Assembly (NCBI GenBank): GCA_036521995.1
Contig: DATDGR010000090.1
Coordinates: 1 to 37,413 of the forward strand
Direction: 5' to 3'
Origin: Gp13-AA77 sp036521995
GTDB lineage: Bacteria; Acidobacteriota; Terriglobia; UBA7540
DNA: 37,413 bases
Below the pieces are notes generated by a model. It did not search any database and was not told the origin of the DNA. It saw nothing but the letters and a program-made list of their open reading frames with translations. Shown here one piece after another: positions 1 to 7,686 of this stretch (within the stretch, counting starts at the first letter, position 1; each line of letters opens with the position of its first letter). Made by a program: the position numbers and the translations under genes.

Positions 1-86
1 ACCAGAACCTGGTAGCGACGTGCGGTCCCTGCACCGGATTGATCCCGGGTGGCGTCGGTGGGGGAAGGGTTTGTTGGGACCATAGC

Positions 87-1295
87 CTAGTGACGTGCGC
101 CGGGCGGGGAAAGGACCTCTTCGTATTGGCGGACGATGCGCTCCACCCGGAAGCGATCGAGGAACTCAGCCAGACCCGGAGCGGGACGAGATTTCAGGCC
201 GGAATCGAGAGCCGCGATGATCGCTCCCGCAAGCGCGTGCGGGTCCTCATTGGGCGCCACCCGGCCGATGGGGCAGGTTTCCAAAATCTCGCGGACTCCG
301 CCCGGGCAGTCCGTGCCCACCACCGGCGTGCCGAGCGCGAGAGCCTCCAGCATGACGTTCGGCAGCCCTTCGTACCGCGAGGAGAGCGCGAACAGGTCAG
401 CGTGCTTCATCCACGGGTAGGGATTCGGCTGAAAGCCTTCAAAACGCACCTTGCGCTCGATGCCAAGGGTCCCGGCCAGGGCTTTCAACTCACCCTCAAG
501 CGCGCCCTGGCCGAGAATTGTGAGGTCCGCCGAAGGCCTCGCCCGGGCCACTTCGGCCATGGCCTGGAGCAAGAGATCAAACCCTTTCATAGGAATGAAC
601 CGTCCCGAACCCACCAGATGCGGGCCCGGTCCGGAATAAGGGTCAGCCTCGCTTTCCGCCAGCGTCCGGACGCGTTCGAAGTCCACCGGATTATAGACAC
701 GCACCATCTTTTCGCCAGGCACACCGAGGTTCCTTTCAAGATCGCGCAACATGGCGTCGCACTGGCAGATGATCTGATCCGCCCTCGGATAGAGGCGTGG
801 GTACATGGCGCCGACGATCCCTGGGTGTTTCACCTCCTGCGCCAGCCACGCACTCACCACCACGGTCTCGCGGACCAATAACCGCACGCCCCGAGGCAGC
901 AGGGGCCGGCAGAAGAGAAGCACGAGGTTCAGCTCGCCGATGTTCGAGAGGATGACGGCCGGCCGAAGCCTTCGAATCAGGCGCACCAGCGCAGGGAGGC
1001 AATACCGAACGCGGCGCGCGGCCAGATCATGAAGGGAAACGTCCTCAGGCAGGCTGTCGACATAGGCGCCCTTGTTCTCAAGCACCGCCACGTGAGGCTC
1101 AAAGCGGGTCCGATCAAGGTGCCGGGCGAGAGTCAGTACCACGCGCTCCGCACCTCCACCGCCGAGCGAAGGCAACAGGAACAAGGCTTTGCCGGGTTGC
1201 GAATCCGGGGTTTCCATCGAAGCGCCGGGGACGGCTTGGGGTTCCTCGGCCCGGCGGGGGCGGCCAGACCCGCGTAGGGTCGAAATCGTGGTCAC
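87..1295 (-). CDS. GT4-family glycosyltransferase
   Basis: This 402-residue protein looks like a GT-B fold retaining glycosyltransferase of family GT4, which transfers a sugar from a nucleotide-sugar donor onto a growing glycan at the cytoplasmic face of the membrane. The N-terminal GGGGAER loop (about residues 45-51) and the C-terminal donor site with an E-x7-E pair (E309 and E317, within SSRYEGLPNVMLEALALG) are visible. The start codon is GTG and overlaps the TGA of the upstream methyltransferase gene as GTGA, which indicates translational coupling. An ATG at 1217 (residue 27) is an alternative start, because the first 26 residues look unstructured. The acceptor and the sugar cannot be told from sequence. 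The context is a surface polysaccharide cluster. Confidence 0.9.
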   Translation of the reverse strand: MTTISTLRGSGRPRRAEEPQAVPGASMETPDSQPGKALFLLPSLGGGGAERVVLTLARHLDRTRFEPHVAVLENKGAYVDSLPEDVSLHDLAARRVRYCLPALVRLIRRLRPAVILSNIGELNLVLLFCRPLLPRGVRLLVRETVVVSAWLAQEVKHPGIVGAMYPRLYPRADQIICQCDAMLRDLERNLGVPGEKMVRVYNPVDFERVRTLAESEADPYSGPGPHLVGSGRFIPMKGFDLLLQAMAEVARARPSADLTILGQGALEGELKALAGTLGIERKVRFEGFQPNPYPWMKHADLFALSSRYEGLPNVMLEALALGTPVVGTDCPGGVREILETCPIGRVAPNEDPHALAGAIIAALDSGLKSRPAPGLAEFLDRFRVERIVRQYEEVLSPPGARH

Positions 1296-2134
1296 TCCGG
1301 CTTCAGGAAGACAAACTCGTTGTTGCCATTCAGATGGCGGCGATCCTTCAGCTTCTTCAAGACCAAGCCGCGCTGGCGGTACAAATCGATGATTTTCTCC
1401 GGGGCCGCAACTTCATAAGGGTAGCCGCCGAGCCAATCCAGCCAATCGTGGACCACCGACATGCCGCGCTGTTTCCTGTACTCGCGATAACGGGTGAGCG
1501 GGTTCCTGAACCGCAACAGATCTCCGGCCAGGCCCTTGGCCACGAAGATCGGGACGAAGATGCCGGTGACGAGCGCCGCCCCCGCCCAGCCCGCATTGTA
1601 AACGCGCTTGACAAAAGTCCAGGCCCGGGAAACCCAGCCTCGATCGTTATAAATGGCGATGAAGAGCTTCCCGCCCGGCTTCACCCGCGGCGTCACCAGC
1701 TCGAGGGCTCGCCACAGGTTGCCGGTGTGATGGAGGACGCCCCAGGAATAGACGATATCATACTGGCCTAGGCTCGCGAGGTAGCCCTCATCCAGCGCGC
1801 TGCCGCGCTCGATGGTCCAGGCCTCCATGGCCGGCCGGTAGCGGCGCTTGAGCTCCCCGGTGCAGGCGACGCTGTCGGGGTCATAATCAAAGGAATGGAT
1901 CCGGCTGGCACCCAGCCGGGCCGCCGCCAGGGAAAACAGGCCGCTGCCCGAGCCGATATCCAAGAACGACTTTCCGGCCAGGCTGTCCGCCTCCAGCATC
2001 TCGCGCAAAGAATCCTCGGCCACAGCCAGTCGCTCGTCGTTGAGGACGCTGAGAAATCGGCGCCAGTTCCGGCCGAAGGCGAAGCGCTTATTCGTGCCAG
2101 CGTCAGGTGCAATTGCCGTCCCCGTGCCATCCAA
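1292..2134 (-). CDS. class I SAM-dependent methyltransferase (UbiG-like)
   Basis: This 280-residue protein has a Rossmann-type SAM-binding motif I (FLDIGSGSGLF, residues 57-67), an acidic residue after strand 2 (SFDYDPDS) and a post-II motif around YSWGVLHHTG, as in class I methyltransferases. The start is TTG, chosen because a good Shine-Dalgarno (AGGGAGGG) lies just upstream and no in-frame ATG precedes motif I. It is translationally coupled to the GT4 gene downstream and lies in a glycan cluster, so a sugar or a lipid-linked intermediate is a plausible substrate, but this is inference. The middle segment (about 165-200) is hydrophobic and may contact the membrane. The long untranslated stretch upstream contains a strong promoter and repeats. 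Confidence 0.85.
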   Translation of the reverse strand: MDGTGTAIAPDAGTNKRFAFGRNWRRFLSVLNDERLAVAEDSLREMLEADSLAGKSFLDIGSGSGLFSLAAARLGASRIHSFDYDPDSVACTGELKRRYRPAMEAWTIERGSALDEGYLASLGQYDIVYSWGVLHHTGNLWRALELVTPRVKPGGKLFIAIYNDRGWVSRAWTFVKRVYNAGWAGAALVTGIFVPIFVAKGLAGDLLRFRNPLTRYREYRKQRGMSVVHDWLDWLGGYPYEVAAPEKIIDLYRQRGLVLKKLKDRRHLNGNNEFVFLKPE

Positions 2135-2212
2135 GCTGTCCCTCCCTGGCGCCCGCGTCGCGTAGCGATTGAGATCAGCTCTGGCTCGGCTGTAACCCTA
2201 AGGTCCCATTTC

Positions 2213-2267
2213 GAGATATTTTTGTAACCCACTTATTTTTCAACAACATTCTGGCTTCGTTCGTACT
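2213..2267 (-). repeat. dispersed repeat family 1, copy A
   Basis: This copy aligns with 2337-2390 at roughly 43 of 55 positions with one gap. The shared words (plus strand) are ATTTTTGTAAC at one end and TGGCTTCGTTCGT at the other. Part of a third copy lies at 23090-23122. The unit is not coding in any frame I can support. Confidence 0.7.
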
Positions 2268-2287
2268 TTCTGTCGGACCTGCCTCGT

Positions 2288-2324
2288 TTGACGGGCGGTT
2301 ACGCCGGGCCGCTGTAACCGTCAA
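2288..2324. other. imperfect inverted repeat between the two repeat copies
   Basis: The left arm TTGACGGGCGGTTAC (2288-2302) and the right arm GTAACCGTCAA (2314-2324) are complementary apart from a four-base bulge in the left arm. The RNA could fold into a hairpin with an 11-nt loop. There is no T-run, so it is not an obvious terminator. Confidence 0.45.
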
Positions 2325-2336
2325 GTACCCGCCGGT

Positions 2337-2390
2337 GAGACATTTTTGTAACATCCTATGTTTCAATAACATCGTGGCTTCGTTCGTTCT
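2337..2390 (-). repeat. dispersed repeat family 1, copy B
   Basis: This is the second copy of the repeat at 2213-2267, in the same orientation and 124 bp away. The outer blocks are best conserved and the middle (CCTATG versus CTTATTT) is variable. Confidence 0.7.
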
Positions 2391-2601
2391 GCCGGGAACG
2401 ACCTTGGCGGAAAGTAACCGTTACTTTTGGACCCGCTTCGCCCGAAAGCCCCCGAGGTCCAGGACTTTGGTAATTCCCATGCCTGCAACTCCGACCTTGT
2501 ACCCGCCTTCTGAGTATTTCGCTCATTTCAATGGGCTTGGATGACGATCGTCTAACCGTCTATACATCAATAAGTTGAGGTCTCCGTGGGTTCTAACCCC
2601 A

Positions 2602-2629
2602 AGTATAACATTTTGATATCAGATGTCAA
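2602..2629 (-). promoter_or_regulatory. near-consensus sigma70 promoter
   Basis: Reading the minus strand, a perfect -35 TTGACA (2624-2629) is followed after 16 bp by TATACT (2602-2607), which is preceded by TGT (an extended -10). The expected start of transcription is near 2595, pointing toward the methyltransferase gene 460 bp away. It lies just downstream of the stop codon of the gene at 2639-3502, so it would restart transcription inside the cluster. The motif is visible; its activity is inferred. Confidence 0.6.
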
Positions 2630-2638
2630 GATAAAAAG

Positions 2639-3502
2639 CTAGCATCGCCGGGCATCCTGGCCACCAAGCGCCGGCTTGCGGGCCACGCAAACGACATACG
2701 GCGAGGTCCAGCGGTTGGGCGGCAGAGGGATAACGTGGTCATCGACCAGCCACGCCAGCCTGGAGGCCGCGGTGTGAGTGCGCGCAACCAGTTTCCTTGC
2801 CAAGCGGCTTTTCCAGCTCTCGACGTTCAGCACCTCGAGTCCCACCGGCATCAGGTAGCCGGCGGACTCCACTTCCAGCCCGGCCTGGCGGTGGGCCCCG
2901 GCTAGTCTCTCGCGGTCCATTACCACGTGCGCGTCGTAGAGCGCGCGGTCGAGGAGGCGCTGATAGAGGCCCAGCATCCCGGTGAGGTTCGGGACGATGG
3001 TCAGCATCCGGCCGCCTGGCTTCAGGAACCGGGCCACCGCCCTTGCGGCCTCCGGCGTATCGTTGAAATGCTCGACGACGCCGACGGAAAAGGCGGCGTC
3101 AAACACTCCCACGAGCGCCGGGGGCGGAACGAAGAGGTCTCCCAGGCAAATCTCGCCCGGCACCTGCTCGCGTTCAAGAATACGGCGGGCGCGCTCGCAT
3201 CCGAGTTCGGATTGATCCAATCCTGAGACCTTAAAGCCAAAGGTGCGTGCAAAATAGGGCAGAAAGACCGACTGGCCGCAACCGATTTCGACCAGACGCT
3301 GCTCCCCGGTGGGCTCGCCGCGGAACACCTCTTCAAAATAGCGATGGAAGCTGCGCCACGGATAGTTCTTGAGCCCACTGTGCGTGGGATCGATGGGTGC
3401 GGGCAGCGGCGTTCGCTGCCACCAGCGGTCCCAGAATTCGCGGCCGGTGCGGTCACCGGCATCCGTCGCTGTCAGCTCTCGATCTGATCCGAGTCGAGCC
3501 AT
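2639..3502 (-). CDS. class I SAM-dependent methyltransferase
   Basis: This 287-residue protein has SAM motif I VEIGCGQSVF (residues 71-80), the strand-2 acidic residue in GLDQSE and a post-II motif SVGVVEHFND, as in Methyltransf_11/25-type enzymes. The frame is open up to 3727, but the extra 75 codons are translated from the MITE-like repeat at 3545-3709, so I place the start at the ATG at 3502 (MARLGSDRE). The C-terminal third is rich in Arg, Leu and Pro and may help bind a hydrophobic or lipid-linked acceptor. The substrate is unknown. The gene belongs to the glycan cluster by position, between the flippase gene and the other methyltransferase gene. Confidence 0.85.
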   Translation of the reverse strand: MARLGSDRELTATDAGDRTGREFWDRWWQRTPLPAPIDPTHSGLKNYPWRSFHRYFEEVFRGEPTGEQRLVEIGCGQSVFLPYFARTFGFKVSGLDQSELGCERARRILEREQVPGEICLGDLFVPPPALVGVFDAAFSVGVVEHFNDTPEAARAVARFLKPGGRMLTIVPNLTGMLGLYQRLLDRALYDAHVVMDRERLAGAHRQAGLEVESAGYLMPVGLEVLNVESWKSRLARKLVARTHTAASRLAWLVDDHVIPLPPNRWTSPYVVCVARKPALGGQDARRC

Positions 3503-3544
3503 AAAGAATGCGTTCCGCAACGCACGTTGTCGCCGTCGAGCCCT

Positions 3545-3709
3545 GTCATTCCGAGGCCGCTCGCTTTTCCCTTGCGAACGGTCCTGAGCACAGCGAAGGA
3601 GCGCAGGATAAACTTCGCGAGGAATCTCGGCCTGAAGAGACAAGCAATGCGAGATCTCCTTCCCTTCGCTCAGGACTGGCTCTCGTCGCCAAGGGCTCCC
3701 CGGAATGAC
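3545..3709. repeat. MITE-like element with terminal inverted repeats
   Basis: The ends are GTCATTCCGAGG (3545-3556) and CCCCGGAATGAC (3698-3709), matching as inverted repeats at 11 of 12 positions. The 165-bp interior also carries AGCACAGCGAAGG and CCTTCGCTCAGG as a smaller inverted pair. It encodes nothing, although every frame is partly open. Elements with GTCATTCCG ends are widespread intergenic repeats in Acidobacteriota and other phyla (from general knowledge). It lies between the flippase and methyltransferase genes. Confidence 0.75.
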
Positions 3710-3749
3710 GCACCGGCGCGTTTCCAATCCACCGCTAAAATGCTAGACA

Positions 3750-5198
3750 TTAACTTCTGGCCGCAGGTGACGCCTGCTCGCGCCCAATCAGTACGTACAA
3801 CGATCCGAAGATGAGGGCACAGGCAACCACGTACACCACGGACGTGGAAAGGGCGATGCCCGCCACGCCGTAACGCTTCATCAAGACCCAGTTGAGAACC
3901 GCATTCAGCGCCGTGCTCCAGGCCGCAAGGGTCATCAGGATCCCGTTGCGCTTGAGGGCGCTCACCACGCGGACGCCCATGCTGGCCAGCAAGTAGAACG
4001 GAATTTCGAGCGCCAGCCAGGCGGCTGTCTGGCTCACCACCACGGTATCGTGGGGATTGAAGGCGCCGCGCTGAAACAAAATTCGCACCAGGGGGTGCGC
4101 GAACACCACCAGGCCGGCCGTGACCGGTACGCTCACGAGCAGGATCAGTCCGGTGTAGGTACGAAGCGTGTGCCGGCAGGCTTCCCAGGCTCCCTTGGCC
4201 ACCATCTGGGAAAAGTAAGGAAGCGCCGCGGATCCCAAAGGCGCCGCCCCCAACACCACGAAGACATTTACGATCTTGCGCGCGTAGCCCAGCGCGGAGA
4301 CGCTGCCGGCTGGAAGCATGGCGGCCATAGCCTGGTCCACCAGCTCGGTCGTGCCCATGAGCAGGGCGCCGCCCACCATGGGCAGGTACTGGCCGATCAC
4401 CTGGCGCAGCTTAGGGTCCATTCCGTACCAGCGCGGAGCGAGGCTTACACCGTGCGACCGGGCCGTCCAGGCAAGCCCGGCGGTCTGCAGAACTGTCCCC
4501 AGCACGGTTCCGGCGGCGAGTGCGTAGATGCCCCAGACTCTTCCGAAACCGAACAAGAAAGCGAGCCCTCCGAGCGGAGCCAGGATTGGCAGAATCGCCG
4601 GCAAAGCGAACTTTTCACCGGCGTTCAACACGGCGGTCCCGTTGACCGTGACGGCGCTCATCACGATCAACGGCAACAGAACGTAGAGCAGTTTGCGCGT
4701 GAGAAGCAGCTTGGAGGCGCCGAAAGCAGACCCGAGCAGCGGCAAGTACCAGGGTGCGGCGGCCGCCAGCAACACCGAGATCGCCACCAGCATGGCCAGG
4801 CTCCAGACCATGGCGCTAGAGAAGAGCCGCTGGGCGGCTGCGCGGCCTTCCGTTTCGCGCACTTCAATGAAGGTGGGAATCACCGCCGAATTCAGGGAGG
4901 CGGCCACAATGTTGACGACGAAAGAAGGCAGGAGGTAGGCAGTAAAATAGGCATCCAGCGCATCGCCCCGCCCGAAATAGTTGGCCACCACCAGCTCGCG
5001 GGCTGTAGTGGCGACCAGAACCAGTCCGGCGAGTGAGGAGAGGGTGGTAGTGGCCCGGAAGATCTTACGGTTGGCCGACGCTGCCAGCTTCCGCCCGATC
5101 GATAGCGGTGAAGCTGGGGAGACCTGCGGGGCGCTCAGTTTGCTGCCGGGGGACGATGTCTCGGGCATGCGGGCCACAGTCTCGCCTGATGGTAACAC
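3750..5198 (-). CDS. MurJ/MVF-type lipid-linked glycan flippase
   Basis: This 482-residue, very hydrophobic protein has the layout of the MOP/MVF superfamily: a run of about 12-14 membrane segments beginning near residue 45 (ATTTLSSLAGLVLVATTARE), and the family-typical segment around FGRGDALDAYFTAYLLPSF. Such proteins flip undecaprenyl-linked intermediates (lipid II for MurJ, O-units for relatives) to the periplasm. Its position beside an O-antigen ligase and methyltransferases suggests a dedicated glycan flippase more than the essential MurJ, but both remain possible. The start at 5198 is GTG; an ATG at 5168 (residue 11) would leave all membrane segments intact and may be the true start. 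Its start lies 63 bp after the ligase gene ends, so the two are probably cotranscribed. Confidence 0.85.
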   Translation of the reverse strand: MLPSGETVARMPETSSPGSKLSAPQVSPASPLSIGRKLAASANRKIFRATTTLSSLAGLVLVATTARELVVANYFGRGDALDAYFTAYLLPSFVVNIVAASLNSAVIPTFIEVRETEGRAAAQRLFSSAMVWSLAMLVAISVLLAAAAPWYLPLLGSAFGASKLLLTRKLLYVLLPLIVMSAVTVNGTAVLNAGEKFALPAILPILAPLGGLAFLFGFGRVWGIYALAAGTVLGTVLQTAGLAWTARSHGVSLAPRWYGMDPKLRQVIGQYLPMVGGALLMGTTELVDQAMAAMLPAGSVSALGYARKIVNVFVVLGAAPLGSAALPYFSQMVAKGAWEACRHTLRTYTGLILLVSVPVTAGLVVFAHPLVRILFQRGAFNPHDTVVVSQTAAWLALEIPFYLLASMGVRVVSALKRNGILMTLAAWSTALNAVLNWVLMKRYGVAGIALSTSVVYVVACALIFGSLYVLIGREQASPAARS

Positions 5199-5261
5199 GG
5201 TCCTTCAGCGATGAATGACGACAAATGATGACCGAAAGAACCTCCGTGGCCGCTGCTGCGT

Positions 5262-6545
5262 TCATCGTTCGTCGTGCCGGGTCCCAGCCGTCAGCAAGGG
5301 CTCGGCGGCGAATGGGGTGGACATCATGAAGAGAAAGACCATCAACACCGGTGTGGTCCCGAAGTTAAACTCGAACCAGCCTTCAGCCATAAACGCCAGC
5401 CAGCCCGCGAGCGAAGCATCAGCCACCCAAGTGGACTGGCCGTGGCGGCTGAGCAGCCGGCGGATGCGGAGGATCTGCCAACCGAGTGCGCCCATCAGCC
5501 ACAGCCAAGCGATCAGGCAGGGCAAGCCGCGCTCCGCCGCCAGTTGCAGGTAGTCGTCGTGCAGATGCTCATGCCAGGCGGCCACAGGCTGGGTTCGAGG
5601 TGGCAGGTAAGTCAGATAAACCTCGTTGATGTTGTTTGGCCCCACCCCCACGATCGGATGCCGGCGGATCATCGCCAGGCCTACACGCCACATCTCAAAG
5701 CGCACGGCAATAGCAGGGTCGGCCGACGGATGAAACACCGTTCCCAGCCGCTCGCGCAGCAGAGACGGAGCCGCCAGATAGCCGGCTACAACCAGCGCCG
5801 GCAGCACCCACAGCAGTCGCGGCCGCCAGCGGGCCACCAGATAAACCGAGGCGACGCCGCAGCCGATCCACACCCCGCGCGTGAAATTCAAAACGATCGA
5901 AGTGGCCACGATGACGAGAATGATCCACCAGTACTTCGCAGGCCCTGTGGTCGGGCGTCCGCGCGTGCTAAGCAACAGGTAGGCCGCGAGGGCGATCGAG
6001 ACGAGCATCTGCTGGCCACCGAAGGTCATCCAGTGGCCCATGAAGCCGTGAACGCGGAACAGCGTCATGTAGTAATAGAACTGGTCAGGGTGCTCCGCGC
6101 GAACCTGGCGATATTCAACGACAAATTGCACCGCGGCCACCAGACCCGCGATCGCGGACTCGACAAACATCACCTGGTAAATCATGGTGAGATGCCGAAC
6201 GCTCACAATCAGATTGACCGTCAAAAGAATGATGAGGAACAGGGTGAGTTTGCGCACCACGGTCCAACCGATGGTGGGGTTTTCCGCCCAGCCGATGGAA
6301 AGCACGGTGAAGAAACAGAACAAGGCCAGCGGGAGCTTGATAAGAGGAAAACTCGGCACGCGGGGCCGGCGCAGCAGGTCAATGGCATAGCAGATCCCGG
6401 CCAGTGAAAAGAAGATCTGGGCGGCGGCCACCGAGAGCAGAAACGAAAGCGCGGAGAGGCCGAAAAAGATGGCGGCCCACCGAAGCGCACCCGGGTTGGG
6501 GAGGTTCTGCCAGAAGATTTGAATCTGTTGCCGAAGACTGGTCAC
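5262..6545 (-). CDS. O-antigen ligase/polymerase family membrane protein
   Basis: This 427-residue protein has about 10-12 membrane segments and the Wzy_C/O-antigen ligase signature: FTRGVW (about 221-226), RFEMW (282-286), HPIVGVGPNN (296-305) in a large periplasmic loop, and HEHLHDDYLQLAAERG (325-340). Members either polymerise O-units or join a finished glycan to a lipid or protein acceptor in the periplasm; sequence alone does not decide which. The start is GTG and overlaps the TGA of the DUF2752 gene as GTGA. Together with the flippase, glycosyltransferase and methyltransferases it makes a coherent export and assembly set. Confidence 0.9.
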   Translation of the reverse strand: MTSLRQQIQIFWQNLPNPGALRWAAIFFGLSALSFLLSVAAAQIFFSLAGICYAIDLLRRPRVPSFPLIKLPLALFCFFTVLSIGWAENPTIGWTVVRKLTLFLIILLTVNLIVSVRHLTMIYQVMFVESAIAGLVAAVQFVVEYRQVRAEHPDQFYYYMTLFRVHGFMGHWMTFGGQQMLVSIALAAYLLLSTRGRPTTGPAKYWWIILVIVATSIVLNFTRGVWIGCGVASVYLVARWRPRLLWVLPALVVAGYLAAPSLLRERLGTVFHPSADPAIAVRFEMWRVGLAMIRRHPIVGVGPNNINEVYLTYLPPRTQPVAAWHEHLHDDYLQLAAERGLPCLIAWLWLMGALGWQILRIRRLLSRHGQSTWVADASLAGWLAFMAEGWFEFNFGTTPVLMVFLFMMSTPFAAEPLLTAGTRHDER

Positions 6546-6874
6546 GAGTATCGATGCTCGGGCGAATGGGTCGCGAGCGGGTGGCGCACTCTTCCAGCCA
6601 GCGCCCTAAGGTCCTGGCCCAGAAGAGCGAGAAGTCCGGGCGCCGTGACTACCACATTTCGGTTGTACGCCAGGGCCTGGTGCAGGTGCCCATGAAAGAA
6701 GGCGGCCAGCGCCCGGGTGGAACCACAGGCGGGACAAGCGGCGACATCAAAGAGGTGTCGCCACAGGCAAAGATCCGGTCCTCGGTCAAGCACCTGCGGC
6801 GGCACCAGACAAAGCCCAAGCAGCGCGGCCAGAAGGAGGGCCAGACGGGGTATTCCCTTGGCAAACAGAGGCAT
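6542..6874 (-). CDS. DUF2752 family small membrane protein
   Basis: This 110-residue protein has the DUF2752 pattern: an N-terminal hydrophobic segment (LALLLAALLGLCLVPP), then CLWRHLFDVAACPACGSTRA (about 36-55) with the CPxCGxTRA box, then a short hydrophobic helix (VVVTAPGLLALLG). The frame is open far upstream through the TM2 gene, but the ATG at 6874 fits the family's length and lies 11 bp after the TM2 gene stops. The function of DUF2752 is unknown; genes of this family often sit next to TM2-domain genes, as here. Confidence 0.85.
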   Translation of the reverse strand: MPLFAKGIPRLALLLAALLGLCLVPPQVLDRGPDLCLWRHLFDVAACPACGSTRALAAFFHGHLHQALAYNRNVVVTAPGLLALLGQDLRALAGRVRHPLATHSPEHRYS

Positions 6875-6885
6875 GGTCTGGCCTG

Positions 6886-7479
6886 TCAGACCGATCGCAA
6901 GGCGCGGCCGTCGGCGTCGGGCAGCTTTTGGAGCGCGATCAGCACGATGTCCACAACCTTCCATACTCCGCAACCCCCCAGGGTGACGAGTTTGAGGATG
7001 CCGAGCCCGATCTGACCCAGGTAAAAGCGGTCGACGCCGAGAAATCCAAGAAAGATGGACAGAAGCATGGCCGTGCTCCAATCCCTTTCGCCGACGGGCT
7101 GCTCGGGTGGGGCTTGCCTCAGGGGATTCCCCTGAGCGTCCGGGAGCTTCTTGAGCGCGATAAGCACAACGTCCACCACGGCCCAAATACCGCAGCCGCC
7201 CAGAGTGATCAGCTTCAGAACTCCCAGTCCGATGTAGCCGAGGTAGAACCGGTCGACACCAAAGACGCCCAGAAAGATCGACAGCAGCAGAGCGGTGGAG
7301 AGCTCCTTTTGGCTTGCGGCCGGGAGCTTCGCGCCGCACTTCACACAAACCTCGGCGGCGGCAAGCGTCTCAGCTCCGCACGAGGGGCAGCGCTGAGATC
7401 CGCTAAGCGCCCGCTGGCCACAGGAGGTGCAGAACTCGGCCTGGTCGGCAAGCTGTTGCCCGCAATTCCGGCAGTACAT
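6886..7479 (-). CDS. zinc-ribbon protein with two tandem TM2 domains
   Basis: This 197-residue protein has two N-terminal zinc-ribbon modules with CxxC pairs (CRNCGQ, CTSCGQ, CPSCGA, CVKCGA; residues 3-50), then two TM2 domains. Each has a hydrophobic pair of helices around FLGxxGVDRFYLG and a glycine-rich LGGCGxW turn (about 62-112 and 133-190). The two TM2 halves are close copies of each other, down to the following IALxKLPDA, so the second arose by internal duplication. A good Shine-Dalgarno (AGGAG) precedes the ATG. TM2 proteins are small membrane proteins of unclear role; the ribbon side is probably cytoplasmic. It is the first gene of the run leading into DUF2752 and the O-antigen ligase. 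Confidence 0.88.
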   Translation of the reverse strand: MYCRNCGQQLADQAEFCTSCGQRALSGSQRCPSCGAETLAAAEVCVKCGAKLPAASQKELSTALLLSIFLGVFGVDRFYLGYIGLGVLKLITLGGCGIWAVVDVVLIALKKLPDAQGNPLRQAPPEQPVGERDWSTAMLLSIFLGFLGVDRFYLGQIGLGILKLVTLGGCGVWKVVDIVLIALQKLPDADGRALRSV

Positions 7480-7686
7480 TCGATCTCCTCTCTCCTGGAT
7501 CTACTCGCGCCGGTTCATCAAACACGTGGACGTGCCGAAAACGCGCCTATCTAAACAGGGATGGCCATGAAAGTCAAACACATCCTGAGCGGGAATCAGT
7601 ATCCGGCGCCGAAAAGTGAGCCGCGCGCGCCGGGCGTGGCACGCGCCGTGAGCCCCTGAGCGGATAGCCTCCATGGGGCTGTCCAT

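Larger units (their letters stand above)
2135..2601 (-). other. long non-coding leader region with repeats
   Basis: These 467 bp between the promoter at 2602-2629 and the methyltransferase gene contain no convincing reading frame. On the minus strand they hold two copies of a roughly 55-bp repeat, an inverted repeat at 2288-2324, and several scattered GTTAC/GTAAC words. If the promoter is active, all of this would be the 5' leader of the methyltransferase-glycosyltransferase transcript, or a separate small RNA. Confidence 0.5.
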
